From: Silene conica
Taxonomy: Eukaryota; Streptophyta; Magnoliopsida; Caryophyllales; Caryophyllaceae
DNA length: 64,000 bases
Assembly (NCBI GenBank): GCA_029255685.2
Contig: CM055317.2
Span: 22,204,501 to 22,268,500, forward strand
Reading direction: 5' to 3'
In this document: positions 24,978-37,663 of the stretch, one piece after another
Layout: each line of letters starts with the position of its first letter
Position numbering within the stretch: the stretch's first letter is position 1
Made by a program: the position numbers and the translations under genes
Notes under the pieces: model-generated
Databases searched by the model: none
What the model saw: only the letters and a program-made list of their open reading frames with translations
What the model was told of the DNA's origin: nothing

Positions 24978-26344
24978 TGACACGGCTGTCGCAACCCTAT
25001 CAAAGATAACCAACTGGCCTAACTAATGTAGCAAGGAAGTCGGGATCGTATCCACTAGGAGACAGATATAAATTCTAAATGCTCAACTAAAGTCCGTCGA
25101 AGTAACCGAATTTGGGGGTTTTGATTGTTTGTTTTGACTAAACTTAAAGTAGTGAAGGATAGAGAGAATAAAGAGCGTAAAAGAAAAGAGTCTAAAAATA
25201 TAAATGAGAGAAAACTAGGACAATCGGTTCACCAATGCAAATATAACGATCAAAGTCTAGGTCGCAGATCAGTCCACAAATAAAGCCTAAGGGGTAGTGA
25301 AAATGTTCTCTTGGATCACTATTCGCCCAAAAATGCTTCTAGCGGGCTCTCGCAACTTACTGGGGCACTCTAATGTTTGTAGCAGGTCTAACCCTCACCA
25401 GGCTTTCGATCTTAGGTCGGGGTTTACCAAAGGACTAGTCAATTACGTCGACTTAACCAACTAATCGCAAACAAATGCTACAATTAACAAGGGCTATTAA
25501 TCATAGACCAATCTAACCTAATCAAGAATCGTCACAATTACATTGGATCCCATATATCCTAGTTAAAGGAATTAGCTACACATAATGGGATTAACAATTC
25601 AAACGGAAAGAATAGCTAAGGGAGAATTCATGATCGCGAGACAAGTAGAAATAAAATTAAACAAGAGAAAGTGAAAGGAAAGAGTAAAGAAATGAAATTA
25701 GCAATAATCCAAAGTGTAGAGTACAGAGTTCCGGAAAATAGATCGCACAAGTTTGAAGGAAAATTAATGTAAAAGCTATTGACTAAAAGTTTATCTGGAT
25801 GAGAATTAAAGTAAAAGAGTAAAAGCAAAGATAAAAGTGAAAGATCCCATCTACAAGCTGCAGTCTACTCCTTTTAAACGTGATTAACTGACTAACATAT
25901 GATAACCTAATGGGCTTAGGTTAGAATGGGCCTCGGGGATTAAAAAGAGGTCGATCAACTAGAATCTGGTTGATCGACCAACCTGTCGACCATATATGGT
26001 CGATTGACCAGGAAGCCAGTCGATCGAATTAGTAATCAACCATATATGGTCGGTCGACCAACTTGACAGCTTCCTCGAACTGTTGAACTTCGAAACGCAC
26101 TCCCAAACAGACTTTACGCATCCCAAGATGACACGAGGTGGGTTCTGATTCTCCTGACCTTCTAAATGAAGCTTTAGGGGCATTTTTTTGGCTCTGATTA
26201 CGTACTTTTTAGTACATTCCTGCAATTAACACAAGAGAACTCAAGGTATGCTATTCGGGTTAAAAATGTAGTGAACCACTACCAATAAAGCATGGAAATG
26301 CATGCTAAATAAGTCTAAAAAGACTATAAGAATGACATGCATCA
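24978..26344 (-). repeat. 3' LTR of the Athila element (1367 bp)
   Basis: On the minus strand it begins TGATGCATG and ends CCGTGTCA. It matches the other LTR throughout but keeps a segment of about 30 bp (near 25690-25720) that the other lacks. It contains several TCGATCGA-like motifs at 25950-26060. Confidence 0.93.
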
Positions 26345-27892
26345 AACCTCCCCAAACCGAACCTTTGCTTGTCTCCAAGCAAAAAGTGTAATGAACAAAG
26401 ACTAAAGAGATAAGAGTCAAACACGAACAAGTAAACCGTCAACTCAACATCTAAACCAAGTGGATAATCCTCTCTAATTGTCAAATCCTAAGGCAAACGA
26501 ATCTAAACATGCTTCATAAAGCGGCTGGACTTTGGACTTTGCAAGATTGTCTAAACTGGACTCTCACGGATCTCTCAATCACTCAAACAAACACAAGGCA
26601 ATATATAGTGCAAGATAAGAGGAATCAAGATCACTCACTTAACTGCGACCTATAAGAACATGCATGCAATCTAACATGAATAAAGTCTCTACAACCGTAC
26701 GTATGCATTCCCACACTTTAATGACCATGACACATGCCGAGGATAGTTATGGGGCATGTGAGGTTATGCGTAAGAAGGGGCTGAAAATGAATTTGGCAAA
26801 AACTGGAGTTAAAAGCCAAGCTAGTAACCGTGAGAACCAAATTATATAAATCTCCCAACTTCATACTCAATAAATCAATTCACAACAATGTAAATAAGGT
26901 GCATCCAACTCTCAATAGCACAAAAACTTATCAACTCCCCATAAGATACGATATAAAAACGTGAGAGTAGAAAATCGTCAATTGATATCTCCAACTTTTC
27001 ACACGTGACTTTTTCTTCTTTCTCTTTTTCATGCTGCACTTTTCCTGAATTTTTTTCGGTTTTTCGGTTTTTTCTTTTTTTTTCCTTTTTTTCTTTTCAC
27101 CCATTATTCTTATGACGAGATAAAGTAACCAAATTGCAAAACAACACATTCCCAAAATGCTACCATTACTAGCTCGACTAGGGTGAGTAAAATCATGGAT
27201 TGTAGCTATATGGGACAAAAAATAGGCAAATTTGGCTTTGTGAAGCTTATGGGTAAAATGATTAAAGGGAAACCTCTACCACATGTATCAACAAACCGCA
27301 AACCCGAATGCATACATGTATAAAGAATATTGAACTCATGTTTATGCAAACTGATGTTACATGTCTCATAAGGAGTAACTACTCACTTTCCTAGATGAAC
27401 TAGTCATGAATGTCACCGGTTGTAGGATTTAATTCCTTAGAAAGTTATTGTAGGTTGCCAGAATCCAGTCTACTTGTCCAACATGCTTTGAAACGAGATT
27501 CGAGAAAAATGCCAAAGCCCTTGCTAAAAGATGTGAAACAATCACCTAGTTTGAGTTTTCTGACGGTTTAACAACACTGAGAAACTCCTAACCGACTCGA
27601 TCTAGTATGCAAAAGTAAACGTGAGGATTTTTTTTGTTTTTTTAAATGCAAGTGGATACTAAACGTGCTAACAGAAATGAAATGAAACATATGAAGAAAT
27701 GAAATGGAGCATATGCCCTCCCTAAACCAAACTCGTACAACGCCCTCGTTCTACTTAACAACATTACAACAACAACAGTTATGGGGACGAGAAACATGAT
27801 CTACTAAATGCAAGGACTATATGAGAAAAAAATTATTAAAGGAGAAAAGGAACTCACAACCTGTGTCAAGACAACCGCAAACCATCCGACAA
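26345..27892 (-). other. Non-coding 3' region of the Athila element
   Basis: On the minus strand it ends in GGTTTGGGGAGGTT, the polypurine tract just before the 3' LTR. A pyrimidine-rich run lies at 27005-27100. No gene is supported. Confidence 0.6.
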
Positions 27893-29193
27893 CTAGCCCT
27901 CATCCTCATCATAATCGGGATCCTCACTGTGGCGTGCATGAGTGCGGGAGGCCCTCTCCTCTCGGTACCGCGCCACCTCATCCGTGTCCTCCTCCTCCTC
28001 CGCAGGATAACCGCCCTCTAAATACCTATAGAAGTATGGGTGTGGCCACCCAGCTGGTGGTAACCGTCCTCGTCGGGCGTTGTGCTCATAAATGGGAAAA
28101 TGCGTCAGGGACAGGTTAAGCTCGATTCGTGCCAATGCCCTACACATATAAAAAAAGAGCGTTGTGGACCCCCTGATCACAGGTAGTGGGGGTCACAAAA
28201 GGAGGTGGTGAAACATAATTATCTAGGTAAACAGGATGTGCGGGGAACGAAGGGATATCTAAAGCAGCATAGCCATAAAGGTGTTCGTGAGGGGAAGAAT
28301 GAGGAGCCTCGTCACCCTGCCTGCGGGAGGTAAAGGGAACCCGAGGTGCAACGTAACGGGCCCCCAAACTCGGTCCGGCCTCCCAAGTCGATGGTGGAGG
28401 TGAGGGACGTCGCCTATGGCTAGCAGTAGGGATGTCAATGAGGTGCGAGTGTGGTGGTGGACGCACTCGGCTAGTCACGATGGTCAAGGGGTAAGCTGAG
28501 GGAGGGTCAAGCAAGGCAACGACACAGAACGCTGACCAGAAATATTCCAAACCCTGTCATGTGAAATCCATTTCACGGATCCATGCACGCTAAGTCCATG
28601 TAAGTGTTTGTGCTAGGGCCCAAAGGTAGCCCATGTCCTAGAGGTAGTAGGCCTCGAGGAAAGCCTGGAAAAAGCTGGCAGGAAATATGTGTCACCACCC
28701 CGCCACAAGTCAAAGTCGTTAAGTGTCCAAGTCCTAGTTGGTGAAAATGGTTGGCGGTAAGGTATGCAACATTAAGAACAAAAGGGAGGCGACAATCAAA
28801 GTTCAGGTAACCAGCTAAAAGAGAAAGCTCACAGTTATTTACATTATTAGACTCTTTCTTCCCGAAAATAGCGTTGGCCATGAGACGGAGTACGTACCTG
28901 AGAGGAGGAAGGTGAACGGATGCACCACGTCGTTTTCTATCGGTGCTCTCTGAAACGGCTGTCCAAAATGGGCTAAACACTGCCATAGGAGGTGAGGTAT
29001 ATCCCTCACTGAGTAGACCAAGGTGAGCCCCAAAAGTGCTCAAGGGCCAAACGAAAGTTTGGTTCATGAGACGGAAGGACGCAAAAGGGCTGCCCGGGTT
29101 TCTCTCGAATACTTTAGCTCTGAAAACAAAAGAGCTAAAAAAATTCGAGAGTAAGCACGGGGTAAGTGTATTCGTACATGCCAACCAACCCAC
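27893..29193 (-). pseudogene. ATHILA ORF-type protein downstream of pol
   Basis: Three overlapping minus-strand frames (29193-28573, 28550-28140, 28180-27893) look like one broken gene. The segment around PPLRYVLRLMANAIFGKKE and, further on, CGGVVTHI resembles the conserved core of the ATHILA ORF-1 family (PF03078) as I recall it. A proline-rich part and an acidic end (EEEEDTDEV) follow. This frame is typical of Athila elements; its role is unsettled and has been compared with an envelope gene position. It is disabled by frameshifts. Confidence 0.65.
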
Positions 29194-30650
29194 CCATACT
29201 GGTTCCGTTCAGAATTTTAGCTACAGGTTCAAAACAGCCTATGGTCTCAAGGCTAGGTTTATGGAGGAAACAAGTGGGAGTAATGGTGGTTCCTAAGAGG
29301 TCCTCGAAATGGGTTCTCTGTGCATGAACGTAGAATTATACCTCGGGATAGCCCGGTAGGCTATCCACTGGTCCCCGCGTAACTATTGCGTTCCGAAAAC
29401 TCCCTTGCGAATGCGAACTGCTACTCCCTTCGTCAGCGCTGCCACTTTGTCGCGATTACCTTCTCCTTTTCTTGCCTTCCATGTCAATCTGCACTAAGAG
29501 AAACTGAGTAGCACAAAAATAACCCATAAGTCAATTAATACTACGAAAATCCCCCAAATTTCGCCAAAATTAGTCATCCAAAATAGGGGAAATTGATTTT
29601 CAATTAAAAACCCTAATTTTTGTGACTAAAAAATTGGCGAAAAGAAGAGAAAGGGCAGACACGACTAAGAATCAGAAAAATGAAACTTGTAGCACACACA
29701 CTAACACCGAAAACGAAAAAAACGAACGAAATAAACACTAGGAAAAAAACAAGCTAGCAATTGCATAAGGGAAAATAACTTACCTTAAACAACTAGTTTT
29801 TAGGAACTAAGATCTGAAAGGAAGAACTCAAGGGTAAAGAGATGCAAATCTTAGATCTAAAGTGTAGTTTGTATGAGGAAATGAAAAGAAATTGAAAAAA
29901 AAGAGAGAACTTATTTTGTTTTGAGAAGAGGGGAAATGTTTGAAGGTAGTGAGGGACGAAAACAAGGAAAAGAAAAAGAAGAAAAGCAACTTAAACCTCC
30001 CGTGGGCCAGTTTTCGGTGATCGAATTACTAATCGACCAAAACTGGTCGATCGAATTAGTAATCGGCGAAAAATGGTAGATCGATCAATTCTTTTTCTGA
30101 ACAAGTTCTTTACCGGTCGATCGAATTAACAATAGACCATGTCTGGTCGATCGAATTAGATATCGACCAAATATGGTTGATCGACCACGCTTTTCCGCTT
30201 CTTCCTTAGTTAATTCCGTTCACGCTTTCCCGTATCACTTCGCCCGCTGCAAAAATGCTTAAAACGACCATAGTCGCTTAAAATCCCTCCAAAACTTCAA
30301 CAAAACATACCAAAAATTCTACAACTACCCCAAAAGTTCTAAAAATTGTCCGAGTCTAAAAATAAAGTTTGTCGAGACTAAAAACTTAAAATTACATTAC
30401 AAGCCGGGTTGCCACCCGGAAAGCGCTAGTTTATAAAGGTCTTGCACGACCTCTTGTATCCTTCATACTCCGGACTCATTTATTGGTTCAAGATGCAACA
30501 CCTCAAGCACTCCAATGACTTCGTCTTGATCACGGTAATGCTTAACTTGATGACTGTTGGCTTTGAATGTTTCTTATGTGGTATTCTCCATTTCTACTGC
30601 ACCAAACTTGGAAACATTAGTAATAGTGAAAGGACCAGACCATTTAGATT
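29194..30650 (-). other. Spacer between Athila pol and the downstream frame
   Basis: Apart from the TCGATCGA cluster and an inverted repeat around GGGTTGCCACCCGG (30405-30418), no coding or structural feature is seen. Confidence 0.45.
30018..30190. repeat. TCGATCGA-type motif cluster in the Athila spacer
   Basis: Three exact GGTCGATCGAATTA copies and several one-base variants (TTGATCGACC, TAGATCGATC) lie in this non-coding spacer between pol and the downstream frame. Confidence 0.75.
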
Positions 30651-33600
30651 TTAGCTTACCTGGAAAAAGGGGTAGTCGTGAATTGAACAATAACACCTTT
30701 TCACCAACTTAGAAATCATGGCGGAGGATCTTTCTATCGTGCCATCTCTTTGTCTTTTCCTTGTAGACATGCGTACTGTCATAGGCATTGAGCATAAACT
30801 CTTCCAACTCATTAAGCTGTAACAGTCTCTTCTCACCGTACCGCTCAATTTAGGATCAAAATTTATCTTCTTTACTGCCCACCAAGCTTTGTGTTCCAAC
30901 TCAACAGGGTAATGACACGATTTGCCATATACTAATCGGTAGGGTGACGCGCCCATCGGAGTTTTAAAGGCAGTACGGTAGGCCCAAAGGGTATCATCCG
31001 GTTTCATGCTTCAATCCTTCCTTGACTTGGAGACAACCTTAACAAAGATCTCCTTGATTTCCCGATTGGAAACCTCAACTTGTCCGCTGGTCTGGGGATG
31101 ATATCCTACACCTCAACGATGTGAGACACCATATTTTGTGAGAAGAGCTGACAGAGTATTGTCCCTAAAATGCATGCCACGATCACTGATAACCACCTTA
31201 GGCACGCCAAATCGTGGGAAAATAATCTTCTTAAATAAAGACACAACGGTCTTAGCATCGCAAGAGACTAAAGCAACGACCTCTACCCATTTGGACACAT
31301 AGTGCACAGCTACAAGGATGTACCGGTTTCCCTTAGAGGACGGAAAAGGGCCCTGGAAGTCAATTCCCCAAACATCGAAAATCTTTACTTCCAAGATTCC
31401 AACTTGAGGCATCTCATGCCTCCTGGAAATGTTATCGGTCCGTTGGCAAGCATCACAAGATGTAACAAACACTTTAGCATCACAAAACATGGTAGGCTAG
31501 AAAAATCCAGATTGAAGTACCTTAGCCACGGTCCTGATAGACCGTGGTGGCCGCCATAAGGTGAGGAGTGACAAGCTTCCAAGATGGCCTTTGTCTCCCT
31601 TTGTGGCATGCATCGTCTGTAAAGTCCGTTCGCGCATTCTTTGAAAAGAAACGGGTCATCCCAAAAGTATTGCTTGACGTCGTGGAGGAAACGCTTCCTC
31701 TGCTGATAAGTCAAGTTAGGTGGTAACAGATCACCGACAATAAAGTTAGAAAAATCAGCAAACCAAGGATCCTCAGTAGTAGTAATAGTAATCAAACTCT
31801 CATCAGGAAAGAAATCATTAATAGGAAGAATGTCTCCCTCATTTCGCAGCTCTAAACGGACAAATGGTCTACAACAAGGTTTTCAGAACCTTTCTTGTCT
31901 CAAATCTCCAAATCAAACTCCTAAATTAAGAGTATCCATCTCAGCAGTGGCGGTTTGGCATATTTCTTCACCAAAAGCTGTTTCAGAGCGGAGTGATAGG
32001 TCAAGACAATCACCTTCGACCCCATTAAGTATGACCTGAACTTCTCCAATGCATATACTACGGCCAACATCTCCTTCTCAGTTGTAGGATACTTAATCTG
32101 AGTCTCATCTAATGTTCGACTCTCATAGTATATGACACTCAAAGCCTTTACTTTTCTTTGTCCTAGCATTGCACCAACTGCATAGTCACTAGCATCACAC
32201 ATTATCTTGAATGGGAGATCCCAATCTGGTGCTTGGATTATTGGTGCTGTGATCAAGGCTCTTTTTAACCTGTTGAAAGCAGTAAGACACTCATCAGAGA
32301 AATCAAAAGACGCATCTTTAATTAGCAACCGTGTGAGTGGTTTAACAATTTTAGAAAAGTCCTTGATGAACCGGCGATAAAATCCGGCGTGACCAAGGAA
32401 ACTCCTAACTCCTTTGACGTTAACAGGTGGAGGTAATTGCTCAATCACTTGAACTTTTGCTTTGTCTACCTCTATACCCTTATCAGAAACTAGATAACCA
32501 AGAACGACACCCTCGTTCACCATGAAATGACATTTCTCCTAGTTCAAAACCAAGTTAACCTCAATACATCTCTACAACATCTTATCAAGGTTAGACAAAC
32601 AAGAAGAGAAATCAGAACCATACACACTGAAGTCATCCATAAAGACCTCCATGATAGACTCTATATACTTGGAAAAAAATTCCCATCATGCACCTTTGAA
32701 AGGTAGCTGAGACATTACACAGACCAAATGGCATCCTGCGATATGCATAAACACCATAGGGACAAGTAAAATCGTCTTTTCTTGGTCATCAGGGTGAATA
32801 GGTATCTGAAAGAATCCCGAATACCCATCCAAATAACAGAAAAACTTATGGGAGACCAATCTCTCTAACATATAGTCAATGAAAGGAAGGGGGAAATGGT
32901 CATTCTTGGTTGCGGCATTCAACTGTCTATAGTCTATACACATCCGCCACCCAGTCACAGTTCTAGTCGGTATTAATTCATTCTTGTTATTTTTGTATCA
33001 CGATAGTCCCTCCTTTCTTCGGAACTACATGAACCAGACTCACCCACTTAGAGTCAGAGACAGAATAAATAATACCTGCATCAAGAAGCTTCATTACCTC
33101 TTTCCTTACCACATCATGCATATTTTGGGTTAACCTGCGTAAACCTTATGCACGAGGTTTTTGACCTTATTCTAGGTTGATCTGATGCATAAAAAAATCG
33201 GCGCTAATACCCATCAAGTCATCTAAACTATATCCCATAACTTTCTTATTTTTTTTCAAAACAGCCAACAAATCAGTGAGTTGGCTAGCATCAAGCTTAG
33301 AGCTAACAATGACGGGATATTGTTCATCATCATCAAGGAAAACATACTTAAGATGGGATGGAAGGGGTTTGAGCTCCGGTTTTGTTACCTCAGCAGCATA
33401 AGATGTTTCCATTATTGCATCAACCGTCTCACCTTTATCAAGGATGAAATCCCTACCTTTCAATGTTGCGGTCATCATTGCATAGTCACCTTCGCATTCT
33501 CTGCAAAATCATCTAGAATAATTAAGACCTCTAACGGGCCCCAATTAAGGAACCTGTCCAAAAATCAAACATAGACTCATCAATAATGTCAATGGCATAG

Positions 33601-34127
33601 CAAGTGTCTTCTATCATAGGCTTAGCTAGTGTGTTAGCTAGATTAAAGGTCACTTTATCATCCGCTACCTCAAGAGTCAAGCGTTCGTGCTTGACATCAA
33701 TGATTGCCCCTGCTGTGTGTAGAAAAGGTTTACCCAAAATTATCGGGATTTCGGTGTCCTCAACCATATCTAACACAATAAAATCAACAGGTATAAAGAA
33801 TTTACCTATCCTAACTGGGACATCCTCTAACACACCTAGGGGCCTCTTAACTGATCTATCTGCCATTTGAAGGGTCACACTTGTGACCTTAAGATTACTC
33901 ATATTCAACTTTTCACAGACCGAATAAGGCATGACACTGACACTTGCACCTAAATCACACAAAGCCTTGTTTATCACATGGGTTCTTATAGTAACAAGAA
34001 TTGAAAAACTACCTGGGTCCTTCAATTTTGGTGGAGACTTGCTTTGTAAGAGTGCGCTGCACTCTTCGGTGAAAACAATATTCTCTACTTCATTGAAACT
34101 CCTCTTACGAGTCAATATATCTTTCAT
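30651..34127 (-). pseudogene. Athila pol: protease, RT, RNase H, integrase
   Basis: Protease (34127-33531) has the active-site motif CDLGASVSVMP. RT follows in pieces: MCIDYRQLNAAT and YLDGYSGFFQIPIHPDDQEK near 32950-32790, and FMDD at 32632-32643. RNase H lies in 32523-31921 (MCDASDYAVGAML, TEKEMLAVVYALEKFRSYL). Integrase has its zinc region ([11 protein letters not shown]) and catalytic core ([26 protein letters not shown]) in 31490-31113, and a C-terminal piece, [13 protein letters not shown], in 31007-30651. Several stops and frameshifts separate these, so no polyprotein can be made. Confidence 0.87.
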
Positions 34128-34344
34128 AAATTTTGCATAAGAGGGTACCTGGGTGATCAGCTCAGTGAAAGGGACAGTTACATGACGACCTCCATAAACT
34201 TACCGAATTATTGTTCCACCTTTGTATTCCGTAAGCGGCTCGGAAACGGAATGGTAATTGGGACACGGGAAACTGTGGTACCCATGTCGAAAACCGGATC
34301 AGCACGCACTATCGGGCCAGGAACAACCTTTTCAGAACTGATTT

Positions 34345-34540
34345 TGTTCGATCGACCAATTGGAGTGGTCGATCGACTTTGTGGTAGACTGGTACTGGTC
34401 GATCGACCATTTTGGGTCGATCGAATTTCTGCCGAAGGTGTTCTGGTCGATCGACTAGATGTTTGGTCGATCGACTTTCCTGTCGATCACCAAATCCGGT
34501 CGATCGAATTATCAATTGACTTGTTTTGGTCGATCGACCG
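34345..34540 (-). repeat. TCGATCGA array inside the Athila gag-protease linker
   Basis: Eight copies of TCGATCGA, mostly within GGTCGATCGA(C/A), occur in about 195 bp. They lie in an open minus-strand frame (34614-34309) that turns them into repeated VDRP, DRP and RST peptides. The same motif family occurs in both LTRs and in the spacer near 30018-30190. Confidence 0.85.
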
Positions 34541-34822
34541 CTGTTCAACTTCTTTTTCGACAACGTCTTTCTCATTAATATCTTTTTCACTTTCATAATT
34601 TGCAACATCCTCAACTGTCACTTCAGAATCGAGTAGTCATCGACAGTACCCGGCATCTGAGGTCCGTCATAGGATAACCTGCTTCACAAGTGGATTGGAT
34701 TAACTGAATCACGTGGCTTGTCGGGTTGAGAGGGTAGCGCACCGGGCTGCCTTGTTGATTGGTTAGAAGCCAATTAGGCAACTTGAGTTTCAAGCATCTT
34801 GGTAGAAGCGTCCTTTGCTTGA

Positions 34823-35957
34823 TCACTTTTCATCACATGACCCATAAAATATTATAGCATATATACCCTTCAATTCTGCAATTTCTCCAATATTCTGAGA
34901 TGCCAGTTGTTGAGGTGGAGGAAAAGAGTGTGGCTTTTGAAAAGTTTGTTGTTGATTAGAACAGTGAGGTGGTACATAGGTGGATTGTTGTGGAGGTGGT
35001 GTAGGGTTCAAAACATTATGACTTCGCCAAGAGAAGTTAGGATGCTCTCTTGTTCGCTCATTGTAGGTGTTGGAGAATGGTTCACTCTGCTTATAACTCT
35101 GAAAGGCTAGGACTTGTTCTTTTTCAGACATACAATCAGCAGCAGTATGCCCTCCTACTCCACATCTGTCACAGAAAGTCTCGTGTTGCACCATGGTATG
35201 CACTGTTTGTTGATTTCCCAAACCTTGACCCATCCCTACTCGGTTAAACCTGGCATTCATGGCCTCCATCTGGGCTACAAGGGCACTGTTATCATTAATA
35301 CCCACACTCGGTCTTTGACCTTCTCTCGGATTCCCATATTCAGCAGTATAGGTAGCCATTTCTTCAATAACGTTCCAACCCTTATCATTGTCGACATTCT
35401 TCTGAAACCTCTCATTTGTCGAAGCATCCAGAATAGCACGATAGTCATCGTACAACCCATTGTAGAACCGGTTGCACAAAAACCACTTCTCGAACCCGTG
35501 GTGAGGAAGAGAGCGGATCAGGGTTTTAAAACGGACCCAGGCTTAGTTAAGATTCTCCGTGGGTGATTGCTTGAAACTGGTAATTTGGCTTCTGAGAGTG
35601 TTTGTTCTCTGTGGGGGGATAATACCTTTTCTACATGGCCAATACGAGAGAATTCCAGTCAGTCACTCCCGCGGCTTCCTTGTCAAGGTCATGGTACCAC
35701 TCCCCTGCACCATCTAAAAGCGAGGAAGGAAAAAGAACTTCCTTAACTTGCTCTTGTGTGTCTCCGGCAGTAAGTGGTGTACACCTCCGTATGCTTCCCC
35801 CCGGATCTTCACCACTCACACCCTGGAACTGGTTCCACTCCACCAAGTTGATGTAAGAGAGTCGGATATCAAATTGTCCTTCGGTAGCGGTGGGGAGTTT
35901 AAAACCCTTTGGAATAGAATCAGGTGTAGGCTCGGAATGAGTACATAATTTCAGCAT
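34823..35957 (-). pseudogene. Athila gag with zinc knuckle
   Basis: The frame 35957-35631 encodes the retrotransposon Gag core (FPSSLLDGAGEWYHDL) and ends in a stop where the conserved WN-x-L...KYYPP segment begins. Gag continues in 35479-34823 with FYNGLYDDYRAILDAS and the zinc knuckle CDRCGVGGHTAADC, an intact C-x2-C-x4-H-x4-C pattern. A glutamine- and proline-rich tail follows. Stops and a frame change separate the two parts. Confidence 0.8.
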
Positions 35958-36283
35958 TGCGACAAGTATAGGAATATCAGCTTCAAACTCCGAAGTTTCT
36001 TCTGCAAAGGTGTGGAACTCGGAAGGTCCTTCTTCGAGAGAATTGGAAAATTCTTCGTAGATGGAATCGAGAGTCTATAAATCCTCTGCGTGACGTATTT
36101 CCTTCCAAAAGTTTCGTAAAGCACGAAAAGTCTTTTCAGGTTCGGGATCAAATGGTATGAGTTCGGACCTGTTGGACCTGGGCATAAACAAAAACTAAAG
36201 AGAAGAATAAGAACTGCCTCAAGGAATTAGAATCCCTTGAGACAAAAGACAAACTAAAATAAAGCAAATAAAACATCACCGTC

Positions 36284-36301
36284 TCCCCGGCAACGGCGCC
36301 A
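36284..36301 (-). promoter_or_regulatory. Primer-binding site of the Athila element (Asp tRNA)
   Basis: On the minus strand the sequence is TGGCGCCGTTGCCGGGGA, the complement of the aspartate tRNA 3' end that Athila-group elements use. It lies five bases inside the 5' LTR. Confidence 0.9.
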
Positions 36302-36306
36302 AAATT

Positions 36307-37658
36307 TGACACGGCTGTCTCAACCCTATCAAAGATAACCAACTGGCCTAACTAATGTAGCAAAGAAGTCGGGATCGTATCTACAGGGAGACATATATAA
36401 ATTCTAAATGCTAAACTAAAGTTTGTCGAAGTAACATAGTTTGGGGATTTTGATTGTTTTTTTTGACTAAACTAAAAGTAGTAAAGGATAGAGAGAGTAA
36501 AGAGCGTAAAAGAAAAGAGTCTAAAAATATAAAGGAGAGAAAACTAGGACAATCGGTTCACTAAAACAAATATAACGATCAAAGTCTAGGTCGCAGATCG
36601 GTCCACAAATAAAGTCCAAGGGGTAGTGAAAAGGTCCTCTCGGATCACTGTTCTCCCTAAAATGCTTCTAGCGGGCTCTCGCAACTTACTAGGGCACCCT
36701 AATGTTTGTAGCAGGTCTAACCCTCACCAGGCTTTCGATCTTAGGTCGGGGTTTACCAAAGGACTAGTCAATTTCGTCGATTTAACCAACTAATCGCAAA
36801 CAAATGCTACAATTAACAGCAAGGGCTATTAATCAGAGACCAATCTAACCTAATCAAGCATCGGCACAATTACATTGGATCCCCTATATCCTAGTTAAAG
36901 GAATTAGCTACGCATAATGGGATTAACAATTCAAACGGAAAGAATAGCTAAAAGAGAATTCAGGATCGCGAGACAAGTAAAAATAAACTAAAACAAGAGA
37001 AAGTGAAAGTGAAAGGAAAGAGTAAAGAGTTCAGAGTTCCGGAAAATAGATCTCACAAGTTTGAAGGAAAATTAATGTAAAAGCTACTGACTAAAAGTTT
37101 ATCTGGATGAGAACTAAAGTAAATGAGTAAAAGCAAAGATAAAAGTGAAAGATCCCATCTACAAGTTGCAATCTACTCCTTTTAAACGTGATTAACTGAC
37201 TAACATCTGATAACCTAATAATGGGCTTAGGTTAGAATGGGCCTCGGGGATCCAAAACAGGCCGATCGACAAGAATCTGGTCGATCGACCAACCTGTCGA
37301 CCATATATGGTCGATCGACCAGGAAGTCAGTCGATCGAATTAGTAATCGACCATATATGGTCGGTCGACCAACTTGACAGCTTCCTCGAACTGTTGAGCT
37401 TCAAAACGCACTCCCAAACAGACTTTACGCATCCCAAGATGACACGATGTGGGTTCTGATTCTCCTGACCTTCTAAATGAAGCTTTGGGGGGAAGTTTTT
37501 TTTGGCTCTGATTATGTACTTTTGAGTACATCCCTGCAATTAACACAAGAGAACTCAAAGTATGCTATTCAGGGTAAAAATGTAGTGAACAACTACCAAT
37601 AAAGCATGGAAATTCATGCTAAATAAGTCTAAAAACACTATAAGAATGGCATGCATCA
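36307..37658 (-). repeat. 5' LTR of the Athila element (1352 bp)
   Basis: It has the same ends as the other LTR. On the minus strand it is followed, after five bases, by the primer-binding site. TCGATCGA motifs lie at 37258-37370; this copy keeps more exact CGATCG cores than the left LTR, where several are decayed to TGATCG or CGATTG. Confidence 0.93.
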
Positions 37659-37663
37659 GATAC

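Larger units (their letters stand above)
24978..37658 (-). mobile_element. Athila-type Ty3-gypsy retrotransposon, 12.7 kb
   Basis: Two LTRs of about 1.36 kb (24978-26344 and 36307-37658) flank an internal region coding on the minus strand for gag, protease, RT, RNase H and integrase. A further frame of the ATHILA ORF type lies downstream of pol. The target duplication GATAC is at 24973-24977 and 37659-37663. The primer-binding site matches aspartate tRNA, as in Athila elements. The catalytic RT motif is FMDD, and integrase follows RNase H, which fits the chromodomain-less Athila/Tat group. It sits in the Rep gene of the host Helitron. Frames are broken by stops and frameshifts. Confidence 0.93.

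Noticed and set aside
27808-28119. Plus-strand frames over the Athila downstream region
   Set aside because: They are shadows of the minus-strand ATHILA ORF-type gene, which carries the recognisable segment.
24978-37658. Endogenous retrovirus or pararetrovirus interpretation of the gypsy-type element
   Set aside because: Aspartate tRNA primer site, FMDD motif, LTR size and the ATHILA-type frame fit an ordinary plant Athila retrotransposon.
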